NCBI GenBank assembly: GCA_025997655.1
Contig: BNUW01000119.1
Span: 1-7,743 of the forward strand
DNA from: Spirochaetia bacterium
GTDB lineage: Bacteria; Spirochaetota; Spirochaetia; Treponematales; Breznakiellaceae
Reading direction: 5' to 3'
DNA: 7,743 nt
In this document: positions 1 through 6,268 of the stretch, in pieces
How positions within the stretch are numbered: position 1 is the stretch's first letter
Layout of the letters: each line of letters begins with the position of its first letter
Program-made: the position numbers and the translations under genes
Notes under the pieces: model-generated
What the model was told of the DNA's origin: nothing
Database searches by the model: none
What the model saw: only the letters and a program-made list of their open reading frames with translations

Positions 1-1
1 A

Positions 2-970
2 GGGGCGGCCATCTATTACACCCTTGACGGAACTCCCCCCACGGCAATCCCCGCGAACTTATACTCAGCTCCCATCACGGTAAGCATGGGAACCACCCTG
101 AAAGCCATTGCGGTAAAGACGGGCATGGCAGACAGCGCAGTACTGACGGCGGAGTATACCGATACACTGCCTTTGTATACCTTAGTAACCATTCCCGCCG
201 GAACGGTAACCGCAGACATTGGAGACACTGCAGGCCCCTTTAGTAACGCTTCTAGCATCAATGTTACGGTTTCCGCATTCAAGATGGGCGAAACGGAAGT
301 AACCTATGAACTGTGGGATGCGGTAAAAACATGGGCAACAAACAATGGGTATACCTTTGCAAATGCGGGCAGACAAGGCGGTAACTCCGGTTCTGGCCCG
401 GTAGGCACCGTTCAGCATCCGGTAACCACCATAAGTTGGCGGGATGCGGTGGTATGGAGCAACGCCTACAGCGAGGTCACAGGCCGGACGCCCTATTACT
501 ATCTTGCGGGGACAAGCAATTTTGCCGACAGTACCAAAGTCCTGCGGACAAGCACAACGGACGGAGCGGAAAATGCGGTGTTCAACGTATCCGCCAATGG
601 ATTTAGGCTGCCCACGGAAGCGCAATGGGAATATGCGGCCCGCGGCGGAGTACCCGGAAATGCAGCCTGGGTATATACCTATGCGGGGGGAAATGTACTG
701 GGAACAGTAGCGTGGTATCAATCCAATTCAGGCAACGCAACCCATGCGGTAAAGACGAAACCCGCAAACACTGCCGGTTTATATGACATGAGCGGGAATG
801 TGCAGGAATGGTGCCAGACCACTAGATCGAGCACGGACTCGAGACGGATCGATCGGGGTGGTTCGTGGCAAGGTATGACCCCGGCATCCTTCACGGTGTT
901 CGAGCGTCACTTCCAGGCTTACACCACCGTCAGTGGCTCCACCATGGGTTTCCGGGTTGTGTGCCCCTGA
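2..970 (+). CDS. FGE-sulfatase / C-type-lectin-fold surface protein with chitobiase-type C-terminal-like domain (5' partial)
   Basis: The frame is open from base 2, so the gene begins outside the window; 322 residues are visible. Residues 1-55 (IYYTLDGTPPT..., ending TTLKAIAVKTGMADSAVLTAEY) match a CHB_HEX_C_1-type domain (chitobiase/beta-hexosaminidase C-terminal), common in bacterial surface proteins. From about residue 60 to the end is an FGE-sulfatase domain with its hallmarks: RLPTEAQWEYAARGG (about 202-216), GLYDMSGNVQEW (259-270), RGGSW (285-289) and the terminal GFRVVCP. In this family the fold often acts as a binding scaffold rather than an enzyme, and I see no support for formylglycine-generating activity here. 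The visible part shows no membrane segment; any signal peptide would lie upstream. The final 40 residues depart from the usual FGE consensus where DGR-diversified proteins vary. The domain call is firm, the cellular role is inferred. Confidence 0.88.
   Translation, partial: GAAIYYTLDGTPPTAIPANLYSAPITVSMGTTLKAIAVKTGMADSAVLTAEYTDTLPLYTLVTIPAGTVTADIGDTAGPFSNASSINVTVSAFKMGETEVTYELWDAVKTWATNNGYTFANAGRQGGNSGSGPVGTVQHPVTTISWRDAVVWSNAYSEVTGRTPYYYLAGTSNFADSTKVLRTSTTDGAENAVFNVSANGFRLPTEAQWEYAARGGVPGNAAWVYTYAGGNVLGTVAWYQSNSGNATHAVKTKPANTAGLYDMSGNVQEWCQTTRSSTDSRRIDRGGSWQGMTPASFTVFERHFQAYTTVSGSTMGFRVVCP
815..970 (+). other. Candidate DGR variable region at the 3' end of the FGE-sulfatase gene
   Basis: The last part of the gene, between the GNVQEW motif and the terminal GFRVVCP, differs in composition from the rest. 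From 887 to 943, 12 of 19 codons end in C (TTC, TCC, CAC, TAC, ACC, GTC, GGC), and from 869 to 946 there is no AAN codon. This is what adenine-directed mutagenesis of AAC codons would leave. The framework residues RGGSW and GFR are kept, while positions between them that are usually A/N/P hold F, E, H and Y. In Treponema DGRs (TvpA-type proteins) the variable region is the extreme C-terminus of such a CLec/FGE domain and ends at the stop codon. No reverse transcriptase or template repeat is in the window, so this would be a remote target. Confidence 0.5.
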
Positions 971-982
971 GTTCCGCAGGAT

Positions 983-1056
983 CGGGGTCTGTACGGAGCG
1001 AAGGCTGTAGAGAAGCCGCTTGTGCGGCATACAGGGTAGCGAAGATACAGACCCCG
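983..1056. repeat. Nested inverted repeat / possible cruciform downstream of the FGE-sulfatase gene
   Basis: An 11-bp perfect outer stem, CGGGGTCTGTA (983-993) with TACAGACCCCG (1046-1056), encloses CTGTA (1005-1009) with TACAG (1030-1034), and inside that GCCGC (1015-1019) with GCGGC (1024-1028) around a TTGT loop. A direct repeat AGCGAAG (997-1003 and 1038-1044) lies between the stems. No T-run follows, so it is a poor intrinsic terminator. A short GC-rich stem with a 4-nt loop just past the gene end is the layout of the hairpin that stimulates retrohoming at DGR variable regions. Confidence 0.7.
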
Positions 1057-1073
1057 TGTTTGGACAGATGCCA

Positions 1074-1101
1074 TTGACAGATCACCCCAACGGATTATAC
1101 T
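1074..1101 (+). promoter_or_regulatory. Sigma70-type promoter of the ABC ATPase gene
   Basis: A consensus -35 TTGACA (1074-1079) and a -10 TATACT (1096-1101, one mismatch to consensus) are 16 bp apart. The start would fall near 1108, giving a leader of about 30 nt before the ATG at 1138. It lies after the hairpin of the preceding gene, so the ATPase gene is probably transcribed on its own. Confidence 0.7.
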
Positions 1102-1137
1102 AAAACGCATAAAATAACCCATAAAGGGAGGCCGTAA

Positions 1138-2256
1138 ATGGCAAAAGTAGAGTTGAAAAACATCTGCAAGGTGTATGAAGGGAATGTCCGCGCCGTGGAC
1201 AATGCCAACATCACCGTCGAGGACAAGGAATTTGTCGTATTCGTAGGGCCGTCGGGGTGCGGGAAGTCCACCACCCTCAGGATGATCGCCGGTTTGGAGG
1301 ATATTTCCGAAGGGGAACTCCTGATTGACGGGGAGCAGATGAACGATGTTCCCCCCAAGGACCGGAATATCGCCATGGTGTTCCAGAATTACGCCCTGTA
1401 CCCCCATATGTCGGTATACGAAAACATGGCCTTTGGGCTCCGCATCCGCAAGCTGGACAAGGCGGAAATTGACCGCCGGGTCCACGAGGCCGCCAAGATC
1501 CTGGACATTGAGAAGTTTCTGGAACGGAAGCCCAAGGCGCTTTCCGGGGGCCAGCGTCAAAGAGTAGCCGTAGGACGGGCCATTGTTCGTAATCCCAAGG
1601 TCTTCCTTTTTGACGAGCCCCTTTCCAACCTGGACGCCAAACTCCGGGTGCAGATGCGGGTTGAACTGTCGGACCTCCACCACCGGCTGGACGCCACCAT
1701 GATCTATGTTACCCACGACCAGGTCGAAGCCATGACCATGGCCAGCAAAATCGTGGTTATGAAGGACGGCCGAGTTCAGCAGATCGGCTCCCCCCTGTAC
1801 CTCTACAATCACCCGATCAACAAATTCGTGGCCGGATTCATCGGGTCCCCGCCCATGAACTTCCTCACCGTAAAGGTGACCGAAAAGGGTGGTTCCATAG
1901 TCCTGGAAGAAGGCTCCTTCGAACTGAAACCTTCGGCGGAACATGCGCCCTACCTAAAGAACTATGTTGGGAAGGAAGTTTACTTCGGCATCCGCCCGGA
2001 GGACCTGGATTTTGTCGAAACGGCGGCGGCGGAAAACAACATGAAGGTAAAGGTCGAGGTGGTTGAACCCCTGGGCGCGGATATCCACCTCTGGCTCAAA
2101 ACCGAAACCCAGCCCCTGGTTGCCCGCACCGGACCGAGCCACGCCTTTACCATTGGCGAAACGATCAACCTGGTTCCCCATCTGGATAAGGCCCGGTACT
2201 TTGACAAGGAAACGGAACTTTCCATCCTGAAAGAACTGGACGATAGGGCGAAATAG
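1138..2256 (+). CDS. Sugar ABC transporter ATP-binding protein, MalK/UgpC/MsmX type
   Basis: This 372-residue protein energises import of sugars or glycerol-phosphate-like substrates through a partner permease at the inner membrane. The nucleotide-binding domain is complete: Walker A GPSGCGKST (37-45), Q-loop Q83, signature LSGGQ (135-139), Walker B VFLFDE with catalytic E160, D-loop SNLD (163-166) and switch H193 in THDQ. Residues about 240-365 form the TOBE/OB regulatory domain typical of the CUT1/MalK group, and the length is normal. The start is set by AAAGGGAGG (1123-1131) 6 nt before the ATG. No permease or binding-protein gene is adjacent; with its own promoter and terminator it is a stand-alone unit, as for MsmX-type ATPases that serve several importers. 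Substrate and gene symbol cannot be fixed from sequence. Confidence 0.95.
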   Translation: MAKVELKNICKVYEGNVRAVDNANITVEDKEFVVFVGPSGCGKSTTLRMIAGLEDISEGELLIDGEQMNDVPPKDRNIAMVFQNYALYPHMSVYENMAFGLRIRKLDKAEIDRRVHEAAKILDIEKFLERKPKALSGGQRQRVAVGRAIVRNPKVFLFDEPLSNLDAKLRVQMRVELSDLHHRLDATMIYVTHDQVEAMTMASKIVVMKDGRVQQIGSPLYLYNHPINKFVAGFIGSPPMNFLTVKVTEKGGSIVLEEGSFELKPSAEHAPYLKNYVGKEVYFGIRPEDLDFVETAAAENNMKVKVEVVEPLGADIHLWLKTETQPLVARTGPSHAFTIGETINLVPHLDKARYFDKETELSILKELDDRAK

Positions 2257-2275
2257 GACAAAAAAAACATACTAT

Positions 2276-2312
2276 AACCGCAGGGGCGATTCTTCGTTCC
2301 CTGCGGTTTTTT
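2276..2312 (+). terminator. Intrinsic terminator of the ABC ATPase gene
   Basis: The stem CCGCAGGG (2278-2285) pairs perfectly with CCCTGCGG (2299-2306), extended by two A-T pairs, and is followed by six T (2307-2312). It begins about 20 nt after the TAG stop. A run of A at 2260-2267 on the other side may let it also act for the converging XRE gene. Confidence 0.92.
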
Positions 2313-2327
2313 ATTCAGTTATAACTT

Positions 2328-2595
2328 TTAAAATAGACCGGATTTGAATAATTGGTCAAATTGTAAATCAATATTCTTCTTTAATCCCTTCTGTAAATTC
2401 AACAAGATTTCCGCAGGGGCTGGAATATTAGCAACTCCCTCAATCTGCGGCAATAGCAATTGATAGACCTCTATATGAAGGGCCATGCTTAATTTTGCCA
2501 TGGTCTTATCGCTGACCCACATACGACACCCTTCTATATCGTTAATAGTTTGGGCTGAAAGTTCGGCTATTTCAGCCAATTTTTCCTGTGAAATC
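2328..2595 (-). pseudogene. XRE-family HTH regulator, C-terminal fragment (interrupted by an IS903-type element)
   Basis: This fragment encodes the core of a helix-turn-helix XRE regulator (ISQEKLAEIAELSAQTINDI followed by EGCRMWVSDKTMAKLSMAL) and a short tail ending KSGLF at the TAA (2328-2330). Removing the IS at 2596-3672 and one 9-bp target copy joins it in frame to the N-terminal fragment at 3673-3752. The rebuilt gene has 113 codons including the stop, coding for 112 residues, with HTH at about residues 15-72. In the rebuilt frame codon 12 is TGA; neighbours (RKN-stop-SLNIKKRRK) suggest a leucine codon was lost. The gene is therefore disabled by a nonsense codon, an IS within codons 24-27, and two further ISs in its leader. 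It may have repressed its own promoter and the divergent glycan genes; that is inference. Confidence 0.85.
2587..2595. repeat. 9-bp target-site duplication, left copy (TGTGAAATC)
   Basis: It directly abuts the left end of the IS903-type element and is identical to 3673-3681. One copy belongs to the XRE gene (codons 24-27). Confidence 0.95.
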
Positions 2596-2602
2596 GACTT
2601 TG

Positions 2603-2632
2603 TTGCAACGATAATGGAAAATGAGGTATAAT
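2603..2632 (+). promoter_or_regulatory. Transposase promoter of the IS903-type element
   Basis: A perfect -10 TATAAT (2627-2632) follows a weak -35 TTGCAA (2603-2608) at 18 bp; the -35 lies inside the terminal inverted repeat, as in many IS elements. Confidence 0.6.
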
Positions 2633-2658
2633 TTGGACATCGTGGAGGGGGAAATACG

Positions 2659-3618
2659 ATGTCAGAAAAGAGCAATAAAAAGTACCGGGTCAAAAACTGG
2701 TCAGAATACAACAAAAACTTGTGTAAACGTGGAAGTCTAACGGTATTTCTCACGGATGATGTGATTAAAGAGTGGAAGGCGATAGAACCGAAAAAGAAAG
2801 TGGTAGGAGAAAAGACGTATCCGGACACGATAATAGAATGTTGCCAACGAATAAAAAATCAATTTCATCTACGGTTGCGGCAGGCGCAGGGATTTATCGG
2901 AAGCATATTTTCACTAATGCCCGCGTTGGGAGAAATCAGTGTGCCCGATTATTCAACGTTATGCCGCAGACAGGATGGATTGCCTGTGGAAGTCAGTAAA
3001 CGTTTGGCCAATGGCGAGAACCTCCATATAGGGATAGATTCAACCGGATTAAAAGTATATGGCGAGGGGGAATGGAAAGTCCGCAAACATGGTTGGTCAA
3101 AACATCGGACGTGGATGAAGATGAGCATATGCATGGATTTGGACACTCAGGAAATACTTGCGGTCGAATTAACGGGAAATGATGAAGCGGATGCACCGGT
3201 AGCGAAAAAGATATTGGAAGGAAAGACAAAGAACATAGAATCATTTAGCGGGGACGGCGCATATGACGATTTTTGTTTTCGGGAATTTCTTGGGAATGAA
3301 GTGAACCAAATAATACCACCGCCTAAAAACGCAGTAACTCATCCTGAAATAGAAAATGATCCTAAAATGGCATACCTTAAACAACGCAATGATGCGGTCA
3401 ATACAATACATGAAACAAGTCGTGATGAATGGAAAGAGAAGTCAGGTTATCATAAAAGAAGTTTAAACGAAGTGGTAATGTACCGCTACAAAACCATATT
3501 TGGGGAAAAACTGTCTGCACGCAAAACTAAAAATCAGGAGACAGAGGTGCAATTGAATTGTAAGCTGTTGAATGTGTATTGCGACTTAGGGATGCCGGTT
3601 TCGTACAAAGTTGATTAG
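2659..3618 (+). CDS. IS5-family (IS903 group) DDE transposase, intact
   Basis: This 319-residue protein catalyses cut-and-paste movement of the surrounding IS. The N-terminus KYRVKNWSEYNKNLCKRGSL is the typical opening of IS903-group transposases. Catalytic acidic residues are D127 (GIDSTG), D199 (SGDGAYD) and E271. The last sits in a full Y-2-R-3-E-6-K signature (Y264, R267, E271, K278), so the active site is complete. The start is supported by GGAGGGGG (2644-2651) 7 nt before the ATG. The stop is 39 bp inside the right inverted repeat. No frameshift was seen. Confidence 0.95.
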   Translation: MSEKSNKKYRVKNWSEYNKNLCKRGSLTVFLTDDVIKEWKAIEPKKKVVGEKTYPDTIIECCQRIKNQFHLRLRQAQGFIGSIFSLMPALGEISVPDYSTLCRRQDGLPVEVSKRLANGENLHIGIDSTGLKVYGEGEWKVRKHGWSKHRTWMKMSICMDLDTQEILAVELTGNDEADAPVAKKILEGKTKNIESFSGDGAYDDFCFREFLGNEVNQIIPPPKNAVTHPEIENDPKMAYLKQRNDAVNTIHETSRDEWKEKSGYHKRSLNEVVMYRYKTIFGEKLSARKTKNQETEVQLNCKLLNVYCDLGMPVSYKVD

Positions 3619-3672
3619 TTGGATGCCCGGTTTGGTCTTGGTGGCGTTAAATCGTACCGTTGCAACAAAGTC

Positions 3673-3681
3673 TGTGAAATC
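3673..3681. repeat. 9-bp target-site duplication, right copy (TGTGAAATC)
   Basis: It directly abuts the right end of the IS903-type element and matches the left copy at 2587-2595 without mismatch. Confidence 0.95.
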
Positions 3682-3752
3682 CCTAAAACCTTCCTCCGTT
3701 TCTTGATATTTAACGATCAATTTTTCCGTATTGTTTCAGCGTTTTCATCCAT
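3673..3752 (-). pseudogene. XRE-family HTH regulator, N-terminal fragment with TGA at codon 12
   Basis: This is the start of the regulator described at 2328-2595. It reads MDENAETIRKN, then TGA (3717-3719), then SLNIKKRRKVLG running into the target duplication. ATG is at 3752-3750. No ATG, GTG or TTG follows the TGA in frame before the HTH core, so translation cannot easily restart. No good Shine-Dalgarno precedes the ATG; only 9 bp separate it from the target duplication of the next IS, so that insertion removed the native leader. Confidence 0.8.
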
Positions 3753-3761
3753 AAATTTAAT

Positions 3762-3771
3762 ACTATGGTGT
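3762..3771. repeat. 10-bp target-site duplication, copy 1 (ACTATGGTGT)
   Basis: It abuts the left end of the first ISAs1-family element and lies 9 bp upstream of the XRE start codon. Identical copies are at 5035-5044 and 6312-6321. Confidence 0.95.
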
Positions 3772-3805
3772 CAGGGCCAGCGCATACTCACCAAGTAAAA
3801 TAAGC

Positions 3806-3841
3806 TATAATACCCCCCGAGAACGATTTTCTGGGAGGGGG
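3806..3841 (+). promoter_or_regulatory. -10 box and Shine-Dalgarno-sequestering hairpin of the ISAs1-type transposase
   Basis: A perfect TATAAT (3806-3811) is followed by a run of six C (3813-3818) and then the ribosome site GGGAGGGGG (3833-3841). C3813-C3818 can pair with G3834-G3839 around an inner AGAA/TTCT stem (3820-3823 with 3829-3832), with one C-A and one G-G mismatch, hiding the ribosome site. A transcript started from this -10 would begin near 3818 and lack most of the 5' arm, whereas read-through RNA from outside would fold. No clear -35 was found. Confidence 0.55.
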
Positions 3842-3845
3842 AATC

Positions 3846-5018
3846 ATGAGAGAGGTAAAAGTAGCGCCGATAATGGCATTTTTTTCAAAGTTAGAGGATC
3901 CGAGGGCCGAGGTGAACAAGCTGTATCCGCTGGAAGAGGTCGTGGCTATCACGATTTTGGCGGTCATGTCATTCGCCAAGGGGTGGGAAGACATAGAGCA
4001 GTACGGACAGGCAAAAGCGGAATGGCTGGGAAAGTTTCTGAAATTGGAACACGGGATACCGAAACATGATGTATTCAGGCGGGTATTTTGTAGTCTGAAG
4101 CCGCAAGCGGTGGAGGAATGCTTTATGAACTGGGTGAGGGCCATCAAAGAGGACTATAACAAGGAAGTCATCGCGATAGACGGGAAGACGGTGAAGGGGA
4201 GTTTTAACGCAAAGACCGGTGAAAAAGCGATACATTTGGTCAGTGCATGGGCAACGGAGAACCGGCTGGTGTTCGGGCAGGTAAAAACGGCGGAAAAAAG
4301 CAATGAAATAACGGCAATACCGACCTTGCTGGACAAAATAGCGATGAGGGGCTGCATTGTCACGATAGACGCGATGGGCTGCCAATATGAAATAGCGAAC
4401 AAGATAGTGAAGGGGAAGGCGGACTATCTGTTCTCGTTGAAGGGGAATCAAGAAACCTTACATGAGGATGTTGCAGAGTATTATGGCGATTTTGATTTTA
4501 GCAAACCGGCCCAAGAGATGAAGCATATATCATTTCACACGACATCGACCCATGACGAGAAGCATGGGCGTATTGAAGACCGGGATTATGCGGTCAGTGA
4601 TGATGTAGACTGGCTTATCGAGCGGCATCCCTTGTGGAAAACAATACACTCCATCGGTATGGTGGAGTCCACCCGGGAAATCAAAGGGAAAATCACCACC
4701 GAGAGGCGTTATTTTGTATCCAGCTTGCCGGCGGAGGTAGAGCAATTCGCCCATGCGGTACGGGCGCATTGGGGCATAGAAAACTCGTTGCATTATATGC
4801 TTGATGTAGCCTTTGGGGAGGATGCCAGCCGTATCAAAAAGGACCATGGGCCTGAAAACATGGCCTTTATCAGGAAAATCGCCTTAACGGTTGCCCGTTC
4901 CGACAAGGAAACCAAAAGCAGTGTTGCAAGCAGGATTAAACAAATGGCCTGGTCTGACGACTATCGCGAGAAACTCCTGTTTGACTCTGTGTTTGCCACG
5001 GAGGAGACTGCTTGTTGA
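3846..5018 (+). CDS. ISAs1-family DDE transposase, intact
   Basis: This 390-residue protein is a full-length transposase of the ISAs1/H-repeat-associated type. The family landmarks occur in order: KLEDPR (15-20), AIDGKTVKGS with D112, HLVSAW (130-135), KSNEITAIP (151-159), VTIDAMGCQ with D175, HGRIEDR (240-246) and HWGIENSLH with E312. D112, D175 and E312 are the presumed catalytic triad. The start is supported by a strong ribosome site with a GGAGG core (3834-3838), 7 nt before the ATG. The TGA lies inside the right inverted repeat. It converges on the related decayed transposase, with only 40 bp between the two stop codons. Confidence 0.95.
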   Translation: MREVKVAPIMAFFSKLEDPRAEVNKLYPLEEVVAITILAVMSFAKGWEDIEQYGQAKAEWLGKFLKLEHGIPKHDVFRRVFCSLKPQAVEECFMNWVRAIKEDYNKEVIAIDGKTVKGSFNAKTGEKAIHLVSAWATENRLVFGQVKTAEKSNEITAIPTLLDKIAMRGCIVTIDAMGCQYEIANKIVKGKADYLFSLKGNQETLHEDVAEYYGDFDFSKPAQEMKHISFHTTSTHDEKHGRIEDRDYAVSDDVDWLIERHPLWKTIHSIGMVESTREIKGKITTERRYFVSSLPAEVEQFAHAVRAHWGIENSLHYMLDVAFGEDASRIKKDHGPENMAFIRKIALTVARSDKETKSSVASRIKQMAWSDDYREKLLFDSVFATEETAC

Positions 5019-5034
5019 GTATGCGCTGGCCCTG

Positions 5035-5044
5035 ACTATGGTGT
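5035..5044. repeat. 10-bp target-site duplication, shared middle copy (ACTATGGTGT)
   Basis: This single copy separates the right end of the first ISAs1-type element (ending 5034) from the left end of the second (starting 5045). It therefore serves as target duplication for both. Confidence 0.95.
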
Positions 5045-5058
5045 CAGGGCTCCTGCAT

Positions 5059-6238
5059 TTACTTTCCGTGGAATAAGACGGTAAGCATGTAATCAGGGTT
5101 CATGGCAGCGGCGAAACGCTTTTTTGGGCCTGAAAACTTTCGCTTGATTTCCGGCCGGGGACTTGGGGCGGCTCGAAGGAGGGACATCAGACCTTCGGTC
5201 TGCGCCATTTTCCGCATGATATTAAGATTTTCCGGCCCATGGTCTTTCGTCACATGAGCAGCATCTTCCCCAAATATAACATCCAAACTCCAATGGAGCT
5301 TGTTTTCTATTGACCAATGCTCGCGAATACACCGATAAAACTCCTCTGCACTCATATCGGTATTGCTGATGTAATACCGGTCGGTCTGAGTCATTTCGCC
5401 ATGTATCGTTCTGAAACTGCGATACTGGATAATCGTTTGCAAACCCTTCCATTTCTCCTTTTCAGGGAGCCAGTCAAGGTCCGTTACCGTTCGTACTTCA
5501 CGCTTTTCTGTCCTGCCATGCCCGGTTTCTTCCTCGGCTATCCATATATCTTCTGGTATATCCCGAATAGCTCCTTGTTCAAGCCCTTCAAAGTAGTCGG
5601 TAATACTCTCATTGAGGTTCGGTTGATTGTCTTTTACCGCAAGCACATACGTTGCACCTTTCCCGGCTATCTTTTCGGCTATCGCTGTTTGACAACCCAT
5701 CGCATCAATCGTGATAGTTGCGCCCTTTATGTCCAACAGGTCGAGCAACTTCGGTATCGCGGTGATTTCGTTGCTTTTCTCATCAACCGCGAGCTGTCCC
5801 AGCACTATTTCTTCGTCACCAACCCAGGCGCTTACCACATGAACCGCAGGTTTTTCACCGTTTCCGCTTCCCCGTATCGTTTTTCCATCAATGTTTATGT
5901 GTTTCCCGGTGCTTTCACGCGCCTCGATCAGCCATTCATAGAGGCATGATGACAATTCTTTCGGATTTACCCGGGTAAATACCCGGAAAAATGTGCTCTC
6001 GTCCGGTATTCCATGGGGTAATTCCAAAAAACTTCGTAATTCTGCTTCCCGTGACCGGCCAAATACCTCGACTTTTCCACTCTGTGGGTGGAAAAGTGTC
6101 CTCAAAATCTTCTCCTTCACAAAGCAATGTTCCCAGCCCTATGACAAATATATCCTCTAACTTATGCCGTAAATTCCCCTATTGCCGCCTCGGATCTTTT
6201 AGTCGTTTCAGGTTCTCCTTCAACCCTATTATGTCCAT
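5059..6238 (-). pseudogene. ISAs1-family transposase pseudogene (amber codon plus frameshifting 25-bp insertion)
   Basis: Translation should begin at the ATG 6238-6236, 4 nt after GGGAGGGG (6250-6243), the same spacing as in the intact neighbour. It reads MDIIGLKENLKRLKDPRRQ, then TAG as codon 20 (6181-6179), then GNLRHKLEDIFVIGLG in frame up to FED. There a palindromic insertion (6072-6096) shifts the frame by +1. Afterwards the family sequence resumes in another frame: VEVFGRSREAELRSFLELPHG, NIDGKT, HVVSAW, KSNEITAIP, TIDAMGCQ, GHGRTEKR and HWSIENKLH. The DDE residues are thus all retained. Removing 25 nt restores 385 codons including the stop, close to the intact neighbour's 391. The stop overlaps the inverted repeat. 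It would need trans help to move. Confidence 0.9.
6071..6097. repeat. Small palindrome inserted in the decayed transposase gene
   Basis: ACTTTTCCAC (6071-6080) and GTGGAAAAGT (6088-6097) are perfect 10-bp arms around a 7-nt spacer. Comparison with the expected family reading FED-I-EVFGRS (GAC ATC GAG) places a net insertion of 25 nt at 6072-6096. No target duplication is visible around it. It is not known to me as a named element. Confidence 0.7.
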
Positions 6239-6242
6239 AGTT

Positions 6243-6268
6243 CCCCTCCCACAGATGGGGACATTGTA
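6243..6268 (-). promoter_or_regulatory. -10 box and C-run/Shine-Dalgarno hairpin of the decayed ISAs1-type transposase
   Basis: On the minus strand a -10 TACAAT (6268-6263) is followed by CCCC (6260-6257) and the ribosome site GGGAGGGG (6250-6243). TCCCC can pair with GGGGA, or CCCA with TGGG, either way hiding the ribosome site in RNA that starts upstream. The order -10, C-run, ribosome site is the same as in the intact neighbour. Confidence 0.45.

Larger units (their letters stand above)
2596..3672 (+). mobile_element. Complete IS5-family element, IS903 group (1077 bp)
   Basis: Both ends are visible: GACTTTGTTGCAACG (2596-2610) and its exact complement CGTTGCAACAAAGTC (3658-3672), 15-bp perfect terminal inverted repeats. 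The flanks carry a perfect 9-bp direct repeat, TGTGAAATC. IS903 itself has ends beginning GGCTTTGTTG, a 9-bp target duplication and a length of 1057 bp, so ends, duplication, length and transposase all agree. It encodes one intact transposase. Perfect duplication and ends suggest a recent insertion. Confidence 0.95.
3772..5034 (+). mobile_element. Complete ISAs1-family element, intact copy (1263 bp)
   Basis: The terminal inverted repeats are 19 bp and perfect: CAGGGCCAGCGCATACTCA (3772-3790) and its complement (5016-5034). A 10-bp duplication flanks it on both sides, in the 8-10 bp range of this family. It holds one full transposase gene whose stop codon lies inside the right inverted repeat. 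Perfect ends and an open gene suggest it is the younger of the two ISAs1-type elements here. Confidence 0.95.

Noticed and set aside
983..1056. Intrinsic terminator of the FGE-sulfatase gene
   Set aside because: The stem is strong but no run of T follows either the inner or the outer stem, so I did not call it a terminator.
919..1944. A 341-codon open frame on the minus strand
   Set aside because: It lies opposite the unmistakable ABC ATPase gene and has low-complexity H/G-rich translation without family motifs; it is a shadow of codon bias in the real gene.
2596..2828. N-terminal 78 residues of a longer minus-strand open frame that joins the XRE fragment
   Set aside because: This part is antisense to the IS903-type element; the real upstream part of the XRE gene lies beyond the IS at 3673-3752, as the target duplication shows.
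5317..5949. A 210-codon plus-strand open frame
   Set aside because: It is antisense to the ISAs1-type transposase pseudogene, whose motifs on the minus strand are clear; the plus-strand translation has no recognisable domain.
6071..6097. TTTTCCAC palindrome as a pair of DnaA boxes or an origin element
   Set aside because: The match to the DnaA box is partial and it sits inside a transposase gene where it breaks the frame; an insertion is the better explanation.
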